Part shown: piece by piece, positions 11,642-24,062 of the stretch | Position numbering within the stretch: position 1 is the stretch's first letter | How the letters are laid out: every line of letters starts with the position of its first letter | From: Cryptomeria japonica | Lineage: Eukaryota > Streptophyta > Pinopsida > Cupressales > Cupressaceae | DNA length: 64,000 nt | Assembly: GCF_030272615.1 (NCBI RefSeq) | Contig: NC_081408.1 | Span: forward strand, 60,532,114-60,596,113 | Direction: 5' to 3' | Position numbers and translations under genes: made by a program | Notes under the pieces: model-generated | The model's input: only the letters and a program-made list of their open reading frames with translations | Databases searched by the model: none | What the model was told of the DNA's origin: nothing

Positions 11642-12340
11642 TTACAATGGCTTCCTAAAGAAGCAAAACACCAACAAAAACCAAAAAGAGGAAGACCTTA
11701 GAAGGGTGCTCCTCCACCACATGTCAACCAAGAATGCCTTCTTCCCTTCTGATTTTCTTTCTTTTGCATTCTTCTCTACAAATATATATAAATCTTGACT
11801 CAATCTCTTTCTTTTAACAAAAGTGACCACATCTTCTGTTAAACCACTACCAATATTTCCAGTTGATCCAATACTTCCATCAAAAGTTGCAGATGCAGCA
11901 ACTTCACTCTGAGCTACTGGAACTTCATGCTCCTCTGCCACATTTTGTGTGGCATAAGTAGATAGATCAATAGTGGTCTCTGCAGATTTCACTTCAAACA
12001 CATCCTTTAAACTTTAATAAATCATTTGCAAATTCATTGTTTCTTTTCTCTCTTGGTTTTCTATAATTTCTCTTAGACTTTGTGTTAAGATATCACTATG
12101 TGGTATATTAGGCTGCACATCACCATTTGATATATCAGGCTGCATATCACCATGTGCTTTGTGAGATTTCACATCACCACAACTATAGTTTTCACCAAGT
12201 ATATTTTTTGAGTCACAAAAACATTGGCTTCTATGAGTTGGCCACATTGTATCTTTACTTTCTTTTTGTTTTTCCTCTGCCTTTTCTCTGCATTGTTTTT
12301 CTTGGCTGAAAAAAAAAATCATATCATGTCTTATGTACAT
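11642..12340 (-). pseudogene. Unrecognised ~230-codon frame with one stop
   Basis: Two open stretches (12340-12014 and 12001-11642) lie in the same frame with a single stop between them. The first has a repeated HGDMQPDISNGDVQPNIPHSD phrase and a charged start. The second is Ser/Ala/Val-rich, followed by a basic VKRKRLSQ segment and a hydrophobic end. No known domain is recognised. It may be exonic debris of a host gene or an element frame. The hydrophobic C-terminus could be read-through into non-coding sequence. Confidence 0.35.
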
Positions 12341-12885
12341 AAAACTCTTTCCTATAAAATTTCATTAAACAGTATTAAACAAATAATATACTACTTAGTG
12401 GATTTACAACTTGCATGTTTGTCAAACCTAGATGGGATAAAAAATCATTATTTTTGGCCACACATTCTTCACGAGAGCACTCTTAATCTGTGATTGGAAC
12501 TTTAGAAATATGATCACTATCATCTAATTTGTGCCTTAAATTCTTTTTCCTCATTTCTTGATGTCCAAATAAACAATAATGTATAATTAGCTCATCCAAC
12601 CTTTCCACCAAGATAATCATTACATGGACATGGATATTTGTCCAAGCTCCTCTCATTAGCTACTCTTTCATCATGTGCATGATATTGCTCCGTACTCAAC
12701 CTTTGACAATTATCCATCTGTAATATTCTGCATTCTAGTATTGTTTTGAGATATATCTTACATTCTGACACCGTAATAGAAAGAAGAGGATATAATGAGT
12801 CATTGTTTTGAGATATATCTTACATTCATTTGAAGTTTACCTACCAAGAGTGAAATATGTGTGTGTTTCCTATCAGCTTACTTTC
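12341..12885. other. Unassigned spacer
   Basis: No coding signal, LTR end or strong repeat is seen. A short phrase (CATTGTTTTGAGATATATCTTACATTC-like) occurs twice around 12740-12830. Confidence 0.4.
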
Positions 12886-13062
12886 AACAATGAGGGTTTC
12901 AAATTACCTCTGAATTTGCTGTAGAGGGCCTCGCTGACTTCAAATTCATTGCAGCAAACTCCGATTTCCTTGCCCGCCTTTTCAAAAGTCTCCAGGTTCT
13001 ATCGAAACAAGCTTTATCTCCTCTGCAAGTGCTTCAACACCTGTCCATGAGAATAACAAACA
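12886..13062 (-). repeat. Exon-like direct repeat, copy 1
   Basis: About 160 bp here recur at 14119-14272 with scattered substitutions. On the minus strand both copies read as an open ~38-codon segment. It starts near GDKAC, contains TW-R-LK and SEF-AM-LKS-RPS, and ends NSE directly before a GTAA splice-donor-like sequence. Preserved reading through both copies suggests a duplicated exon of a host gene. No protein family was recognised. Confidence 0.5.
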
Positions 13063-13719
13063 TAAAAAATAATCCAAAGATGACACATTCAAGTAGCTAG
13101 TGATATTCAATGATGACACATTAATGATTTATACTCTGATGCTAAGAAATTCAAATACAACATAATCATGAAAGTTTTGTTTAATACATAAATTTATACA
13201 AGATTGAAATCTCATTTTATATATCTTACTATCGAAGTAACCATTGCACTTTATTTGGTGCAAGTGCTAGTTATTTTGTGGATGACTAATGGAAAGAAGA
13301 TGAAATCTATGCACTTTACAGGGTGCTAGTGTTTTCAAGTAAAAGTTAAACTCAGTTAGATTAATTGTTGTGACAATAAAATAGTGGAGTAGTATTGGAA
13401 GTTGGAATAGTTGATAGATCCATTCCAGCAGTGGATTAAAAAATTGTCTTACAGGAGTTATACGTGAGATTATAGGAATTAGCGACTCTTTAGCCCAAGA
13501 GGAGGAAGGCACTGATTAGTCATTAAGTTACATTTAATCAATTCAAATATTTACAATTTCAGTTTTAGTTTGAAGATATAAGAAGGAAACAAAAATAGGA
13601 AGTAGGGATAAATAGAAGAAGCTAAATAATTTTATCTTAGAAAAGAGATATCATTTTGAGATAAACAATCAAAATCAGAATATAGTAGAGAGGCACAATC
13701 TTCTATAAAAAACATCATC
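13063..13719. other. Unassigned AT-rich spacer
   Basis: Apart from one phrase (TAGTGATATTCAATGATGACACATT) shared with the 44-bp repeats at 14274, I see nothing that indicates a gene. Confidence 0.4.
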
Positions 13720-13986
13720 TTGAAGAATCAGTTGGTGAAGAGGTATACCCGCCTAGGTCCTAGAGAACTTGAAGTGCGGCGAGTGAATAATCCTAAAGGA
13801 ACACTTTGTAAGTTGGACAAATCAGTTGGAGGGTTTGAAGATAGGATTTGGTATAACCTTATAACTTTCCAATCTGTTGATTTAGGAACCAACATGATCC
13901 ATGAAAATTTAAAAGAAATTATCGAAATGGATGAATATAATAATGTATATCCTCTTAATCCCAAAAAAATTCACTTGAATCACTGA
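13720..13986 (+). CDS. Small hypothetical frame, 88 codons
   Basis: An ATG-initiated frame encodes a charged peptide with no low-complexity bias (ELEVRRVNNPKGTLCKL near the start, WYNLITFQ in the middle). It lies between the two exon-like repeats but on the opposite strand. An overlapping opposite-strand frame of similar length makes chance a real possibility. No family recognised. Confidence 0.2.
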   Translation: MKNQLVKRYTRLGPRELEVRRVNNPKGTLCKLDKSVGGFEDRIWYNLITFQSVDLGTNMIHENLKEIIEMDEYNNVYPLNPKKIHLNH

Positions 13987-14118
13987 AAAAGCAACTGATT
14001 TTCACATTTTCCAAGAAAGAGCACAAAATAGATAAGATTGAGATCTGAGTGCCTAATAAAAAAATTGCATAAAAAGACTTGAGATCTAAATAGGAGACAT
14101 TAAGAGGTTTTTGACTTC

Positions 14119-14272
14119 CAACAATGAGGGTTTCAAGTTACCTCTGAATTTGTTGCAGAGGGCCTCACTGACTTTAAATACATTGCAACAAACTCTGAAT
14201 TCCTTGCCCACCTTTTCAAAACTCTCCAGGTCTTATCCAAACAAGCTTTATCACCCATGAGAATAACAAACG
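14119..14272 (-). repeat. Exon-like direct repeat, copy 2
   Basis: Second copy of the segment at 12886-13062. The same minus-strand frame is open and again ends at a GTAA donor-like site. It lacks about 20 bases present in copy 1 next to the GATAAAGCTTG phrase. Confidence 0.5.
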
Positions 14273-14273
14273 T

Positions 14274-14396
14274 AACTAGTGATATTCAATGATGACACAT
14301 TCAAGGAACATTCAAGTAACTAGTGATATTCAATGATGACACATTCAAGGCTCATTCAAGTAACTAGTCATATTCAGTGATGACACATTCAAGGCA
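14274..14396. repeat. Three 44-bp tandem repeats
   Basis: The unit starts AACTAGTGATATTCAATGAT and ends near ACATTCAAG. Copies begin at 14274, 14318 and 14362. A partial, more diverged unit lies at about 13080-13125. Confidence 0.85.
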
Positions 14397-14814
14397 CTAT
14401 TTGATCAAAGAACAATAGTAAGACTTGGGATAAGATAGTGTGTTATCTGCAACAAACTATGATACGATCAACTCCAAAGATTATGGACAATAATAAGATA
14501 AAATCAATGACAGAAAACAATAATAAGCCAAGAATCTTAGCTTAATAAATGCAACAACCAATACATAGTAATAGATTCAATCTTTTAGTACCAAAGAACA
14601 CTACAAGTTAACATCTCAAAAACTGCAGAAGCTAGACAATGTAATGAAGAAGACATGTCCTTAATCAAAATGACACTATCATATGTTTCCAATATACTTT
14701 GATATGATAGTCAAATAATGGTTACTTTAAACTATATATTTTAAATAAGAGATTTGATTATATAGAAAAGATAAATGGAAATTAGGTCCAATTGACATGA
14801 AGATAAATGATAGT

Positions 14815-15540
<726 letters not shown>

Positions 15541-15552
15541 TGGTATGAGAGC
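15541..15552 (+). promoter_or_regulatory. Primer-binding site of copia-1 (tRNA-iMet)
   Basis: TGGTATGAGAGC directly follows the LTR end and differs from the canonical TGGTATCAGAGC by one base. It marks the start of the internal region. Confidence 0.85.
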
Positions 15553-15632
15553 CAAGTTGGTAGAGAAATAAATAAAGATAATGACTTTTAAATTAAAATT
15601 CAAACTTGCATTCAGAATCAAAGAAAAAAATT

Positions 15633-17124
15633 ATGGTGAATGGTGTTAGAGTGGAGGATGTTACAAGCTAGGGTTGTCGTTGCACCAAAAGATCGACCTG
15701 TCAATGCCAGATACAACCACTAGACTTATATAATCCATAGGAGGTTGTTAAACCATGTCACGAATCCCTATGAGGGACACTGGCCCACTGCCAACAATCC
15801 CCCTCCCAACGTCACTCATTGCAACCTGCGTAATTTGAACCTGTAACCAAGCTCTGATACCGCTTGTTACAAGCTAGGGTCATCATTGCACCAAAAGATC
15901 AACCTGTCAATGCCAGATACAACCACTAGACTTATAGAATCTACAAGAGGTTGTTAACCCATGTTGTGAATCCCCATGAGGGATGCTGGTCCACTGCCAA
16001 TAGAGGATAGACTCAAAGGCACGTCCAACTTTGTCTCATGGAAAATTCGAATAATAGCAATTCTTCAAGAACTTGAATTGGATGCATATATAGAAGAAGA
16101 CACCAAGATGCCTGAAGAAGAACCAGAGAAAACTACTTGAAAAAGACACAACAACAAGGCTAATAAGATAACAATTGATGTTGTTAAAGATCACATTCTT
16201 CCAACCATATCAAAACTAACTACAACTTATGATATGTTCAAGACCATCCAAAATACATATGAAATAAATAATGCAAGCAGATTGCTTACTTTAAAACAAC
16301 AATTAATGCATATCAAGATGAATAAAGGAGAAACAATCACATCCTATTTCATGAGGATTTCAGAGTTGAAAGACCAATTGTCAACTACTGGAAATAAGGT
16401 AGATGATATGGAGCTATCTCTAATAGCACTTAAGGGATTACCATCCAATTGGGAATCCGTTATTCAAGGCATTATTGCTTGACCTACACTACTGAATTTT
16501 GATCAAATCAAGAACTATTGCACTCAAGAAGAATCTCGACTAATTACAAGAGGGATGGGTCCAAACCAAGAGGGAGAAATTCAAGAACTACATGCTAACA
16601 CAAGAAAAAAAGGGAAGAAAAAGAAGTTCAAACGGAAGAGAGGAAATAACAATCAAAATCACAAAAATAGAGACTTCTCCAAGATTCAATGCTACAAGTG
16701 TGATAAATTTGGACACACTCACAGGTTCTACTCGAAAAGAAAGAAAGCCCAAGCAACCATAGATGAAGTCAAGGAAGTCGAGAATCCTCTATTCTTCTTA
16801 GCCTTATCAAGCGAACTAAATTCAAATAAACATATGTGGATAATCGATAGCGGAGCATCATGACACATAACCGGATTTAGAGATCAATTCAAAACCTTTG
16901 AAGGGCACTCAATTGAAGAAGTTACAATCGGAGACAATTCTATCTATCCAGTGAAAGGAATAGGAACCTGCTCAATTCAATTGAGAACAGGAGCTACATT
17001 ACAATTGAAAGATGTTCTTTTTGTACTAGGTATCAAAATATATTTGGTCTCTATTTCAGGACTAGCTGATAAAGGATATCACGTCACCTTCCATGAAGAT
17101 AAGGTTCTACTCTGGCCTAAAACT
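15633..17124 (+). pseudogene. copia-1 gag and protease part, split and broken
   Basis: The frame starts at the ATG at 15633 (MVNGVRVED), is interrupted by the TRIM at 15659-16002 and resumes in phase. It carries the copia UBN2-type gag region (16080-16480) and a basic linker. The zinc knuckle CYKCDKFGHTHRFY has lost its last Cys to Tyr. The protease active site follows as WIIDSGAS, then a stop (16861-16863) and the downstream LVSISGLADKGY region. Stops also occur near 16138 and 16480. The product would be the particle protein and aspartic protease of an autonomous copia element. The frame ends abruptly at the X junction near 17125, before any integrase. Confidence 0.88.
15659..16002 (-). mobile_element. 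TRIM (miniature LTR element), 344 bp
   Basis: Two direct repeats of ~135 bp (15659-15790 and 15865-16002) flank an internal part of only ~75 bp. On the minus strand the LTR starts TGTTGGCAGTGG and ends GCTTGTAACA. A primer-site-like CGGTATCAGAGC follows the 5' copy, and the purine tract GGGAGGGGGA precedes the 3' copy. The element is flanked by GAGGA on both sides (15654-15658 and 16003-16007). It has no coding capacity and must have been mobilised in trans. It sits in the first codons of copia-1 gag. Confidence 0.85.
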
Positions 17125-18269
17125 TCTAAACAAACTAGACAATGAAATAATGCAATAATCAAGCAAAATAGGAATTAAGAATGAAATCAATTCAAATAAA
17201 ACTCCCTATTCCAAGATGTGCATATTGCTTCCATTGCTCTTCTTCTCTTTGTGGTATGATGACTCTCAGATATTGTGCTGGTAACCTGCAAGTGACACAA
17301 AGATTCGAAGTTCATGATTCTAATAATTGTTCCAGATTAAGGAGCTCGGATGCTCAATTTATAGAAAATTGGAGAAGATTGATTGAAAGGTGGAACATAA
17401 TGATCAAGAGGTGTAAACTCGGGTGAGCTCAAATGCAATTTGATAGTTGAATTGTTGATTGTAGGGGTGGAACTCAATAGATTGAATAGATTAAAGGAGT
17501 CAACTGATTGATGAAAGAGTTAATTGAAGGAAGAAAAAGAATGATTGGAGGAAATAAAGAGGATGACACAGAGAACTAAATTTAGAAAAAGCTAACTGAA
17601 GGATGGAAATAGAAGTTGGAGAGATAAATGATTTAATTAATTAATTTAGCATGTGCTTGCATTTAGATTTAAATTATTAATTTAATCTTTGCATGAGATA
17701 TTATTCAAATAATTGAATTTATTAATTCAATTTACCCTTTGAATATATTTAGAACTTGACTTTGATTTTCAATTTGATTTTTGCAATCATGCACATGTGA
17801 TGAATTTGGAAGAAATTAGAAGAATATGAAATTAAATGAAATTAGAATTTGGGATTTGGAATTGGAAGAATTAATTAGCTAATTAAATAATTTAAAGAAA
17901 CTATTTAATTATTTAGAAATGGAATTTAATTAAATAATAAAGACTATTTAATTTAAAGGATTAAATCACAATTAATTAAATAATAAATATTTAATTAATA
18001 TTTAGAAGAGGGTTGAATGATTAGATGATTAGAGATAGAAATTGAGTAATTAGTAATTTATTTAAATAATGAAGATTATTTAAATTGGGAAATTAATCAT
18101 AATTAATTAAATAATAAATATTTAATTAATATTTAGAAAATGATTAAATGATGAAATGTTGATAGAATAGGAAATAGAATAATTAATAAGATGATGAGGA
18201 AATATGAAATTAGAAGAATTTAGAAGAATTAAATTAATTAAATAATAAAGATTATTTAATCAATTAGTG

Positions 18270-21200
18270 TGTAGTACCCCTGCCCTAATCAATCTCTAAC
18301 CTTGGTTTAATCTTGATTAGTTTATCTTAATATAATGTTATAGTCAGATGTTGATTTAACGCATAGCTGTTGATGTGGTTTCCACACTAGTTGTATGCTA
18401 GTTGTTAGTGTACCTATTTTGTGGTATTAATATCGAGCTAACGCGTTCATTAAATTTTATATATGTATGCATGTATGACTCTTGGTTGCAGGAAATTTCA
18501 GGTACAACGCCGCATGAGTGCGAGGTTCGTCTTCACCTGGATTTGCAGGTTTGAGTGTACCTCTTTTATCCTTAGAGTTGGATTAGGTGGTCATAAGACC
18601 CTAGTTGACCATAGTCGTGCTTAAGTGAGCATCGTTAGTCATCGTCGGTATCCCTTTTTTGGTTTGGGTTTGCGAGTCGTCTGTTTGGTTGACCTCCTCG
18701 GTTTGCGTGTGTGGTGTGACTGGTTAAATTGATTAATTAGTCCTTAGTAATTAGTTTGATTAAATATGTATTTGTGCATTAGAGATTTATGGACTAAATT
18801 AATCTGGTTTCCGTTATGCGATTTTCGTTGATATTGGATTGCTCGTTTTAAATTGGGAGTAAGTTCGATTAAATGTCTGATTTTGAATATTAAATGCATT
18901 TGGTATGTGCCGTTGAAAAAGAAAGTTTTGTATTTCATCGCAATAGATTGATTGTATTCTGTTGGCTTCTAAAATTAGAAAGGCTAAATTTGATTAAATG
19001 AGAAAATCGATTTTTAATTGAAAAGGCAAGTCGATTTGTTGTTGTAATTAGAAAAGGATTAAATTTTGAGAATTATTTTGTAAATAAGAATTTTAATTCC
19101 AAAAATGGAATTTTGGTCAACTCTTCCATATAACCCAAAATTTGGGGAAAATTGGGGAGATGGACATTTTTGGAGAATTTTTGGTTGGAAAGAAAATTTG
19201 GAATGAAATTGGAGGTTTTGGGAAGGAATGATGCTGGATCTGGCAGGTGGGCTCTCCTTCAGCTATTCCAGGATTGCGTATGAAGGTAGGATTCTAAATT
19301 GTTTTCTTGTTGCCAAAAGAATTTACTGTTCTGGTTGAAAGAAATGAATTTGTTATTGAAAAATCAATTTGATTGTCCATTATGAGTTTGTCTGGAGATT
19401 TTATGGAGGTGTGTTATTCCTCTCAGTTGTTTGGGTGTTTGAAACCCTTTTTGTATTTGGGAAGAATGTTTATCACAAAAATATGATACCCAAACACAGT
19501 TCGTTTAAACCGAACTTTTATTAAATCGTAATTTTTATCAAATTTTTGTGCTGGGCGTTTGTGTTAATTTTCGGACTATTTGTATTTTTTTTAAAAAAAA
19601 TATATATTTATATTTTAATGCGAGCTGGGCGTATGTTTTTGTTTCGGCCTGGGCGTATGTATTAGACTGAGGGTTTGGGGTTGGAGGGCGGGGAGCGGAG
19701 CTCCACCCGCTCCTCCTCCCTTCCCCCACGCGTCCCCCGCTTGCTCCCCCTATTTCCCTGGTTCTCCGCATTGGTGTGTGGCCGTGGCGGTCGCGGCTCA
19801 CGGCGGTGGCCGCAGGGGCCGCGGTGGCCGTAGGGCGCCGCGGCACCTGCGGGCACCACCGTGGCGCCGCCACACGGGATTTTCCCCGGCTAGGGTTAGG
19901 GCACGGCCCGCCCTCGCCTCTCTTTTTTTTAAATGCATTTCTTTTAAATAGTTTTTTTTTTTTAATGTATTTTTTTTATCATTCAAAAAAAAAAATGCAT
20001 ATAATATTTGTAAATATTATTTTAATGATTAAGTTTAATTAGTTCTTAATTTTGATTAAGGTGGCATAATAGTGGCCAATGCTAGTTGATATTGATTAAT
20101 TTTATAATGGAGTTTATAGGCTAATTGTCATTCAACTTCATTTCGTGACTTTGCCCCCTTCTAATTAAGTTCTACAATGTAATTTCGCAATTAGATATTA
20201 TTGATTTTATTCTGATTGATCTTGGATTAATAAATCTAGATCTTACCTTCTAGCTGATTAGAGCATTTGGCTAATTGAGGTAGTATTGTTTAAAAACAAA
20301 ATAGAATATTATGATATTGGAAAATTGTTGGGATACGATGTAATTACTTTTTGATGATGTTAAATATTATCTTAAAACATATCATTTGAGTATTTGAGAA
20401 GTAAGTGAAATATTTATCGTTGGGTATTTGAATTTAAACGATATACTTTGGAATGATTACCTCCTTTTAGATTCTCTTTTTATATTTATATTTCCGTGAT
20501 CCGTATCGTGCATCTGGACTTGAAAATATGAACTGTAGAGGTTGGTTTGAACCAGTATGTCAATGACGTTTTGATTGGAGATTAAATATCTTATTTTAGT
20601 TGATTATGGTTGTCTGAATTTTATTAATATGAATTGGTTTAAGAACTCTTTACAGCTTTATATGTCTGTTCGATGCTTTGAACTTTAGAGAGTTAGAAAA
20701 CCAAGAACAACTTATCCCTAGTTGAGGTAGATAACTATAATCTGATTTGGACCTTGTAGAAAACTTGATCGACGTTTAATGTTTAGATCAATTCGGAAAG
20801 ATTGCATCTGTTGAATATTGTTCTTTCTGTTTATTGCCTTTGCGAGTTAATTTCTGTATTCATTTTTAATTATGAAATGGCAAGTCGTGCTTGTTTTGAT
20901 AGTACCCTGTCATATGGAATGATTTGGGGTACCTGTTTCAGTCCTCTGTTTCGAGTTGACTGTGGTTTTGTGGTAATGTCGTATTTGGTCATATCCTCTT
21001 TGTGTGAGCCGAATGATGATTTGTGGTTGACCGTTGTTGGTCGGGTCTCTAGTTAGAGTACCGTCAGTAAGTGTTCATTCTTTGAGTCATGTTTGACCTG
21101 ATGGTTGTTTCTCCTTTCTTGAACTCCGTTCGTCAGACCATGTGTATTCCTTGGTTTTGAGTTCGTCTGAGTATAGTCTAGTGTCGTATGGGAAAGTGGC

Positions 21201-22595
21201 TTTCGATTGGGAGCCGCGCCCAAAGTGGCTGCTGGGTAACCCGTCGAAAGTGAGTCTAATAAATGATAACCTAACAGTAGATTAGAATGTAATCTCTAAG
21301 TAAGATAATGTGCCTCACACATGGGACGAGTGCTATCATAGATTCGACATGCTGTGAGAAGGCCTGAAATGGCAAACCATCATCCTTATCTTCACGAGAG
21401 GATGTGTGGGTCCACATGAGGCTTGGATGGGCTGGAAGCTCGGATTAGGTGGCCAGGGTGACCCAGTGAATGGTGCCGGGACCTATGAAGACTTGCCATG
21501 GTAACCATACTAGGTTGTGTGATGACACTTGACCCTACGTTCGCTAGTGTGTTGTCGTATTGTCCTGTTAGGAGTACCTTTGTGGGTCGTCCTTTTGTCT
21601 CTGCCCTTGTGAGTATCGGTTTCATGTTAGACCTTGGGTGGTGATGGCTCAGTCTTGTGGATGCTCTCCTGGACCTTTGTATTAGCTTGATTATGTTCAG
21701 CTGGATCCTGTTCTTTTCAGGGATCGTTTATGTATTTATGGACCGATGCGGTCGCTTGTATATTGTTTATATTTCATCTTGATGGCCGGATTGTAATGGT
21801 GTAACCTCTTGTATTCTTAACTTTATTATTTATCAGAGGGGTCTTGCAGTTGAGCAGACCCGGAGATGTAGCCCTTTAGGGGTGAACTCCGAGATCATTA
21901 TGGTGTTATGTGACGTATTCTCTCATGTTTCCTTTATTCAGCTTTATCATGTATGAATAGCTTATGTTAGAATGGATAAGTGGATGAATGGAATTAACTT
22001 TAAATGTTTATATGTGGTTCCTTCTTGAATGCCATGTTGATCGAATGCGTAAGTGGTTTAGATGAGATTCATCGTAGATGCATGTATGTTATCGTCTTTT
22101 AAATGCAATAAGTTGGAGTATGAAAGAATGTATCTTAGAGTAATGGAATATATTCCGTTGTTGTTAAGGAAATTAAGTATGCTTGGAAAGATCTCTTATA
22201 TTTATGATGGAATCCTAGTGTGTTAGGATATTAGATGTATGGCTTGTAATTTTAAATGAAAAAGCTTGAATGAAGATTATGAATAAATCTTAATGGATGA
22301 GTCATTGCTTGTGATTTATATTTCCATCTTTTGAAAGAAATTATCCTGATTAAGAATTATCTCGTTATTTAGATATGCAGCTTTGGGATTAATTGTGTGA
22401 GTTAAGTGAATTGTGAAATTTAAGTAATCTCATTGGGAAACTCTTTAGGTGTTAGTTGATGTCTTCCGCTATGTAATCTGAATCTTTGAAATCTTGTTGT
22501 ATCTTTGTGGTGTAATTTAAAAAAAAAAAAAATTATTGCACTCCATTCATGTGTTATGGCTTAATCCCTTCGGGGTTTCCTGGCGGGGCATTACA
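18270..22595 (+). mobile_element. Solo LTR Y, 4.3 kb
   Basis: The segment runs from TGTAGTACCCC to GGGGCATTACA and is flanked by TAGTG on both sides (18265-18269 and 22596-22600), which proves a 5-bp target duplication. It contains no gag or pol motif and no internal terminal repeat, so a solo LTR of a long-LTR gypsy family fits best. Near 21780-21840 there is an AT-rich stretch with GTAATGGTGTAACC and TTATTATTTATC that could be the promoter/polyadenylation part. The strand is a guess. A non-coding element of another type is the alternative. Confidence 0.8.
19675..19920. other. GC-rich island inside Y
   Basis: About 245 bp are strikingly rich in G and C, with many CG dinucleotides, in otherwise AT-rich DNA, and are followed by T-runs (19921-19980). 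Overlapping open frames on both strands here are compositional artefacts. It may be a CpG-rich regulatory part of the LTR. Confidence 0.7.
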
Positions 22596-22644
22596 TAGTG
22601 GAATAATTAGTACATGATCAATGAGACATTTTTAGGTGTCTACA

Positions 22645-22660
22645 TTTGCCCCTCTTTGAG
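22645..22660 (-). promoter_or_regulatory. Polypurine tract of element X
   Basis: On the minus strand CTCAAAGAGGGGCAAA lies immediately before the LTR start TGTAGACACC, the expected place for plus-strand priming. It fixes X as a minus-strand element. Confidence 0.75.
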
Positions 22661-23689
22661 ACAATGTCAGAATGATGTTGTTTCAAAGAAAACAAAAAAT
22701 TTCAATTTTTGCCCCAGTATGCCCCGGTGATACTTAGGGTGTAATGCCCCCTCGAAAGATTGTTTGTGCATTAAAGACATGAATGATCTCTCGAAAAAAA
22801 GAATGTGAGAGGAAAGATAGAAGAATAGTTAGTTGATTAGAGATAGAGATAGATGATGTGAAGATGATATTGAGATAGAATATGAGAGAATGAACCTTAG
22901 AATGAAAGAGAATAATTTTAGATGAGAATTAGAAGCAACTGAAGATGATTGATATGATTTAGAAAGAGACAATGATAAAAGAATCAGCAAACTAGCAATA
23001 AGCAAATGAGATGAAATGAGAATGAAATTGAATGAATCACGAACCTGTGTCACATATTTTATTGCATCAATATATATTCATCACCAAGCCTTATTATTGA
23101 ACAATGAAGCTTAGCACATGAGGGTATAAGGAACCAAGATGTAAGGTATCTCATTGTAGAAACAAACACATAGCAGACAAGTAGCAAACAAAGAAAAAGA
23201 TAATGCCCATCATAGCTCCTCTAGTCACTTGTGGACATCCTTGAGTAGCATAGGAACAATATTTGTCGCCAAATGATAAAAAGATAAAGATTGACCCAGA
23301 CAAAATTCAGTAGCTATATTGACCTTGTGCCTTCGTTCTCAGTTGTTTGATGTGATGGTTGATAATGTCTGATCTCAGAAAGTTGCGGACCCCGTTTAAG
23401 ACTGACCTGTCTGATTTTGAGTGTATCCTCTTTTGTTTAAGACAAGATAATGATCACGTTGATATGGATATGATACGATTGATAAGACAGTTTGTTCAGT
23501 TGATTGCAGATGTTTGACTGGATAGTCATATCCTTTGTTAACTTCGTGTGAAGTGTTTGCTGGATATCTGCTAAGGTATTTGTTTCTTACAAGACATGTT
23601 ATTGCAAGTTTTTTGATTGATTGATTTTTGATTTTTAGTTCTTTTCCAAGAGCTTTTTCGATGTTTCTAGATTATGTAGGTAGATTTTT
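22661..23689 (-). other. X internal sequence, non-coding
   Basis: No reading frame or known motif. This would be the long 3' untranslated part of X. Confidence 0.5.
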
Positions 23690-24062
23690 GAATGCTTTTG
23701 ATTAATTTTTTTCAGGATCGTATATGGATGTTTTTGTTTGATTTTTTTAGGATCGTATTTGAATGTTTTTGAATGATTTTTTCAGGATCGTATTTGACTA
23801 TTTTTGGATGATTTTTTCAGGACTTTATATGGATGTTTTTTTGGTATTTCATGATTTTTTTCCAGGACTTTATATGATTTTTTGGATTTTGAGTTTTTCA
23901 CTGTTTTTGGTTTTTTGAGTTTTTCATTGTTTTTGATTTTTGAGTTTTTCAATGTTTTTGGATTTTTTCAAGACTTTATACGATTTTTTAGGATTTTTTC
24001 AGGACTTTATCTGATTTTTAGGATTTTTTCAGGACTTTATCTGATTTTTAGGATTTTTTCAG
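23690..24062. repeat. Tandem ~30-bp repeats (TTTTTTCAGGACTTTAT type)
   Basis: Units combining GATTTTTT, CAGGA and CTTTAT or TCGTAT recur about ten times. The last copies are nearly identical (GACTTTATCTGATTTTTAGG) and the first ones are diverged. The plus-strand Phe-rich open frame over it is an artefact. Confidence 0.8.

Larger units (their letters stand above)
17125..22644 (-). mobile_element. 3' LTR of element X, truncated and split by Y
   Basis: Matches 29602-30871 with only a few percent difference. On the minus strand it begins TGTAGACACCTAAAAATG at 22644, just after a purine tract. It is split at 18269/18270 by solo LTR Y, and its other end lacks about 89 bp compared with the right copy. 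The left boundary (17125-17129) is approximate because the junction with copia-1 is not a clean insertion. Confidence 0.82.

Noticed and set aside
15659-16002. Possible Cassandra-type TRIM with a 5S rRNA promoter
   Set aside because: I see no 5S-like sequence in the LTRs; only the generic TRIM structure is supported.
19538-20042. Ala/Arg/Pro-rich open frames on both strands
   Set aside because: They coincide with the GC-rich island of solo LTR Y; no domain, and stops are rare only because of base composition.
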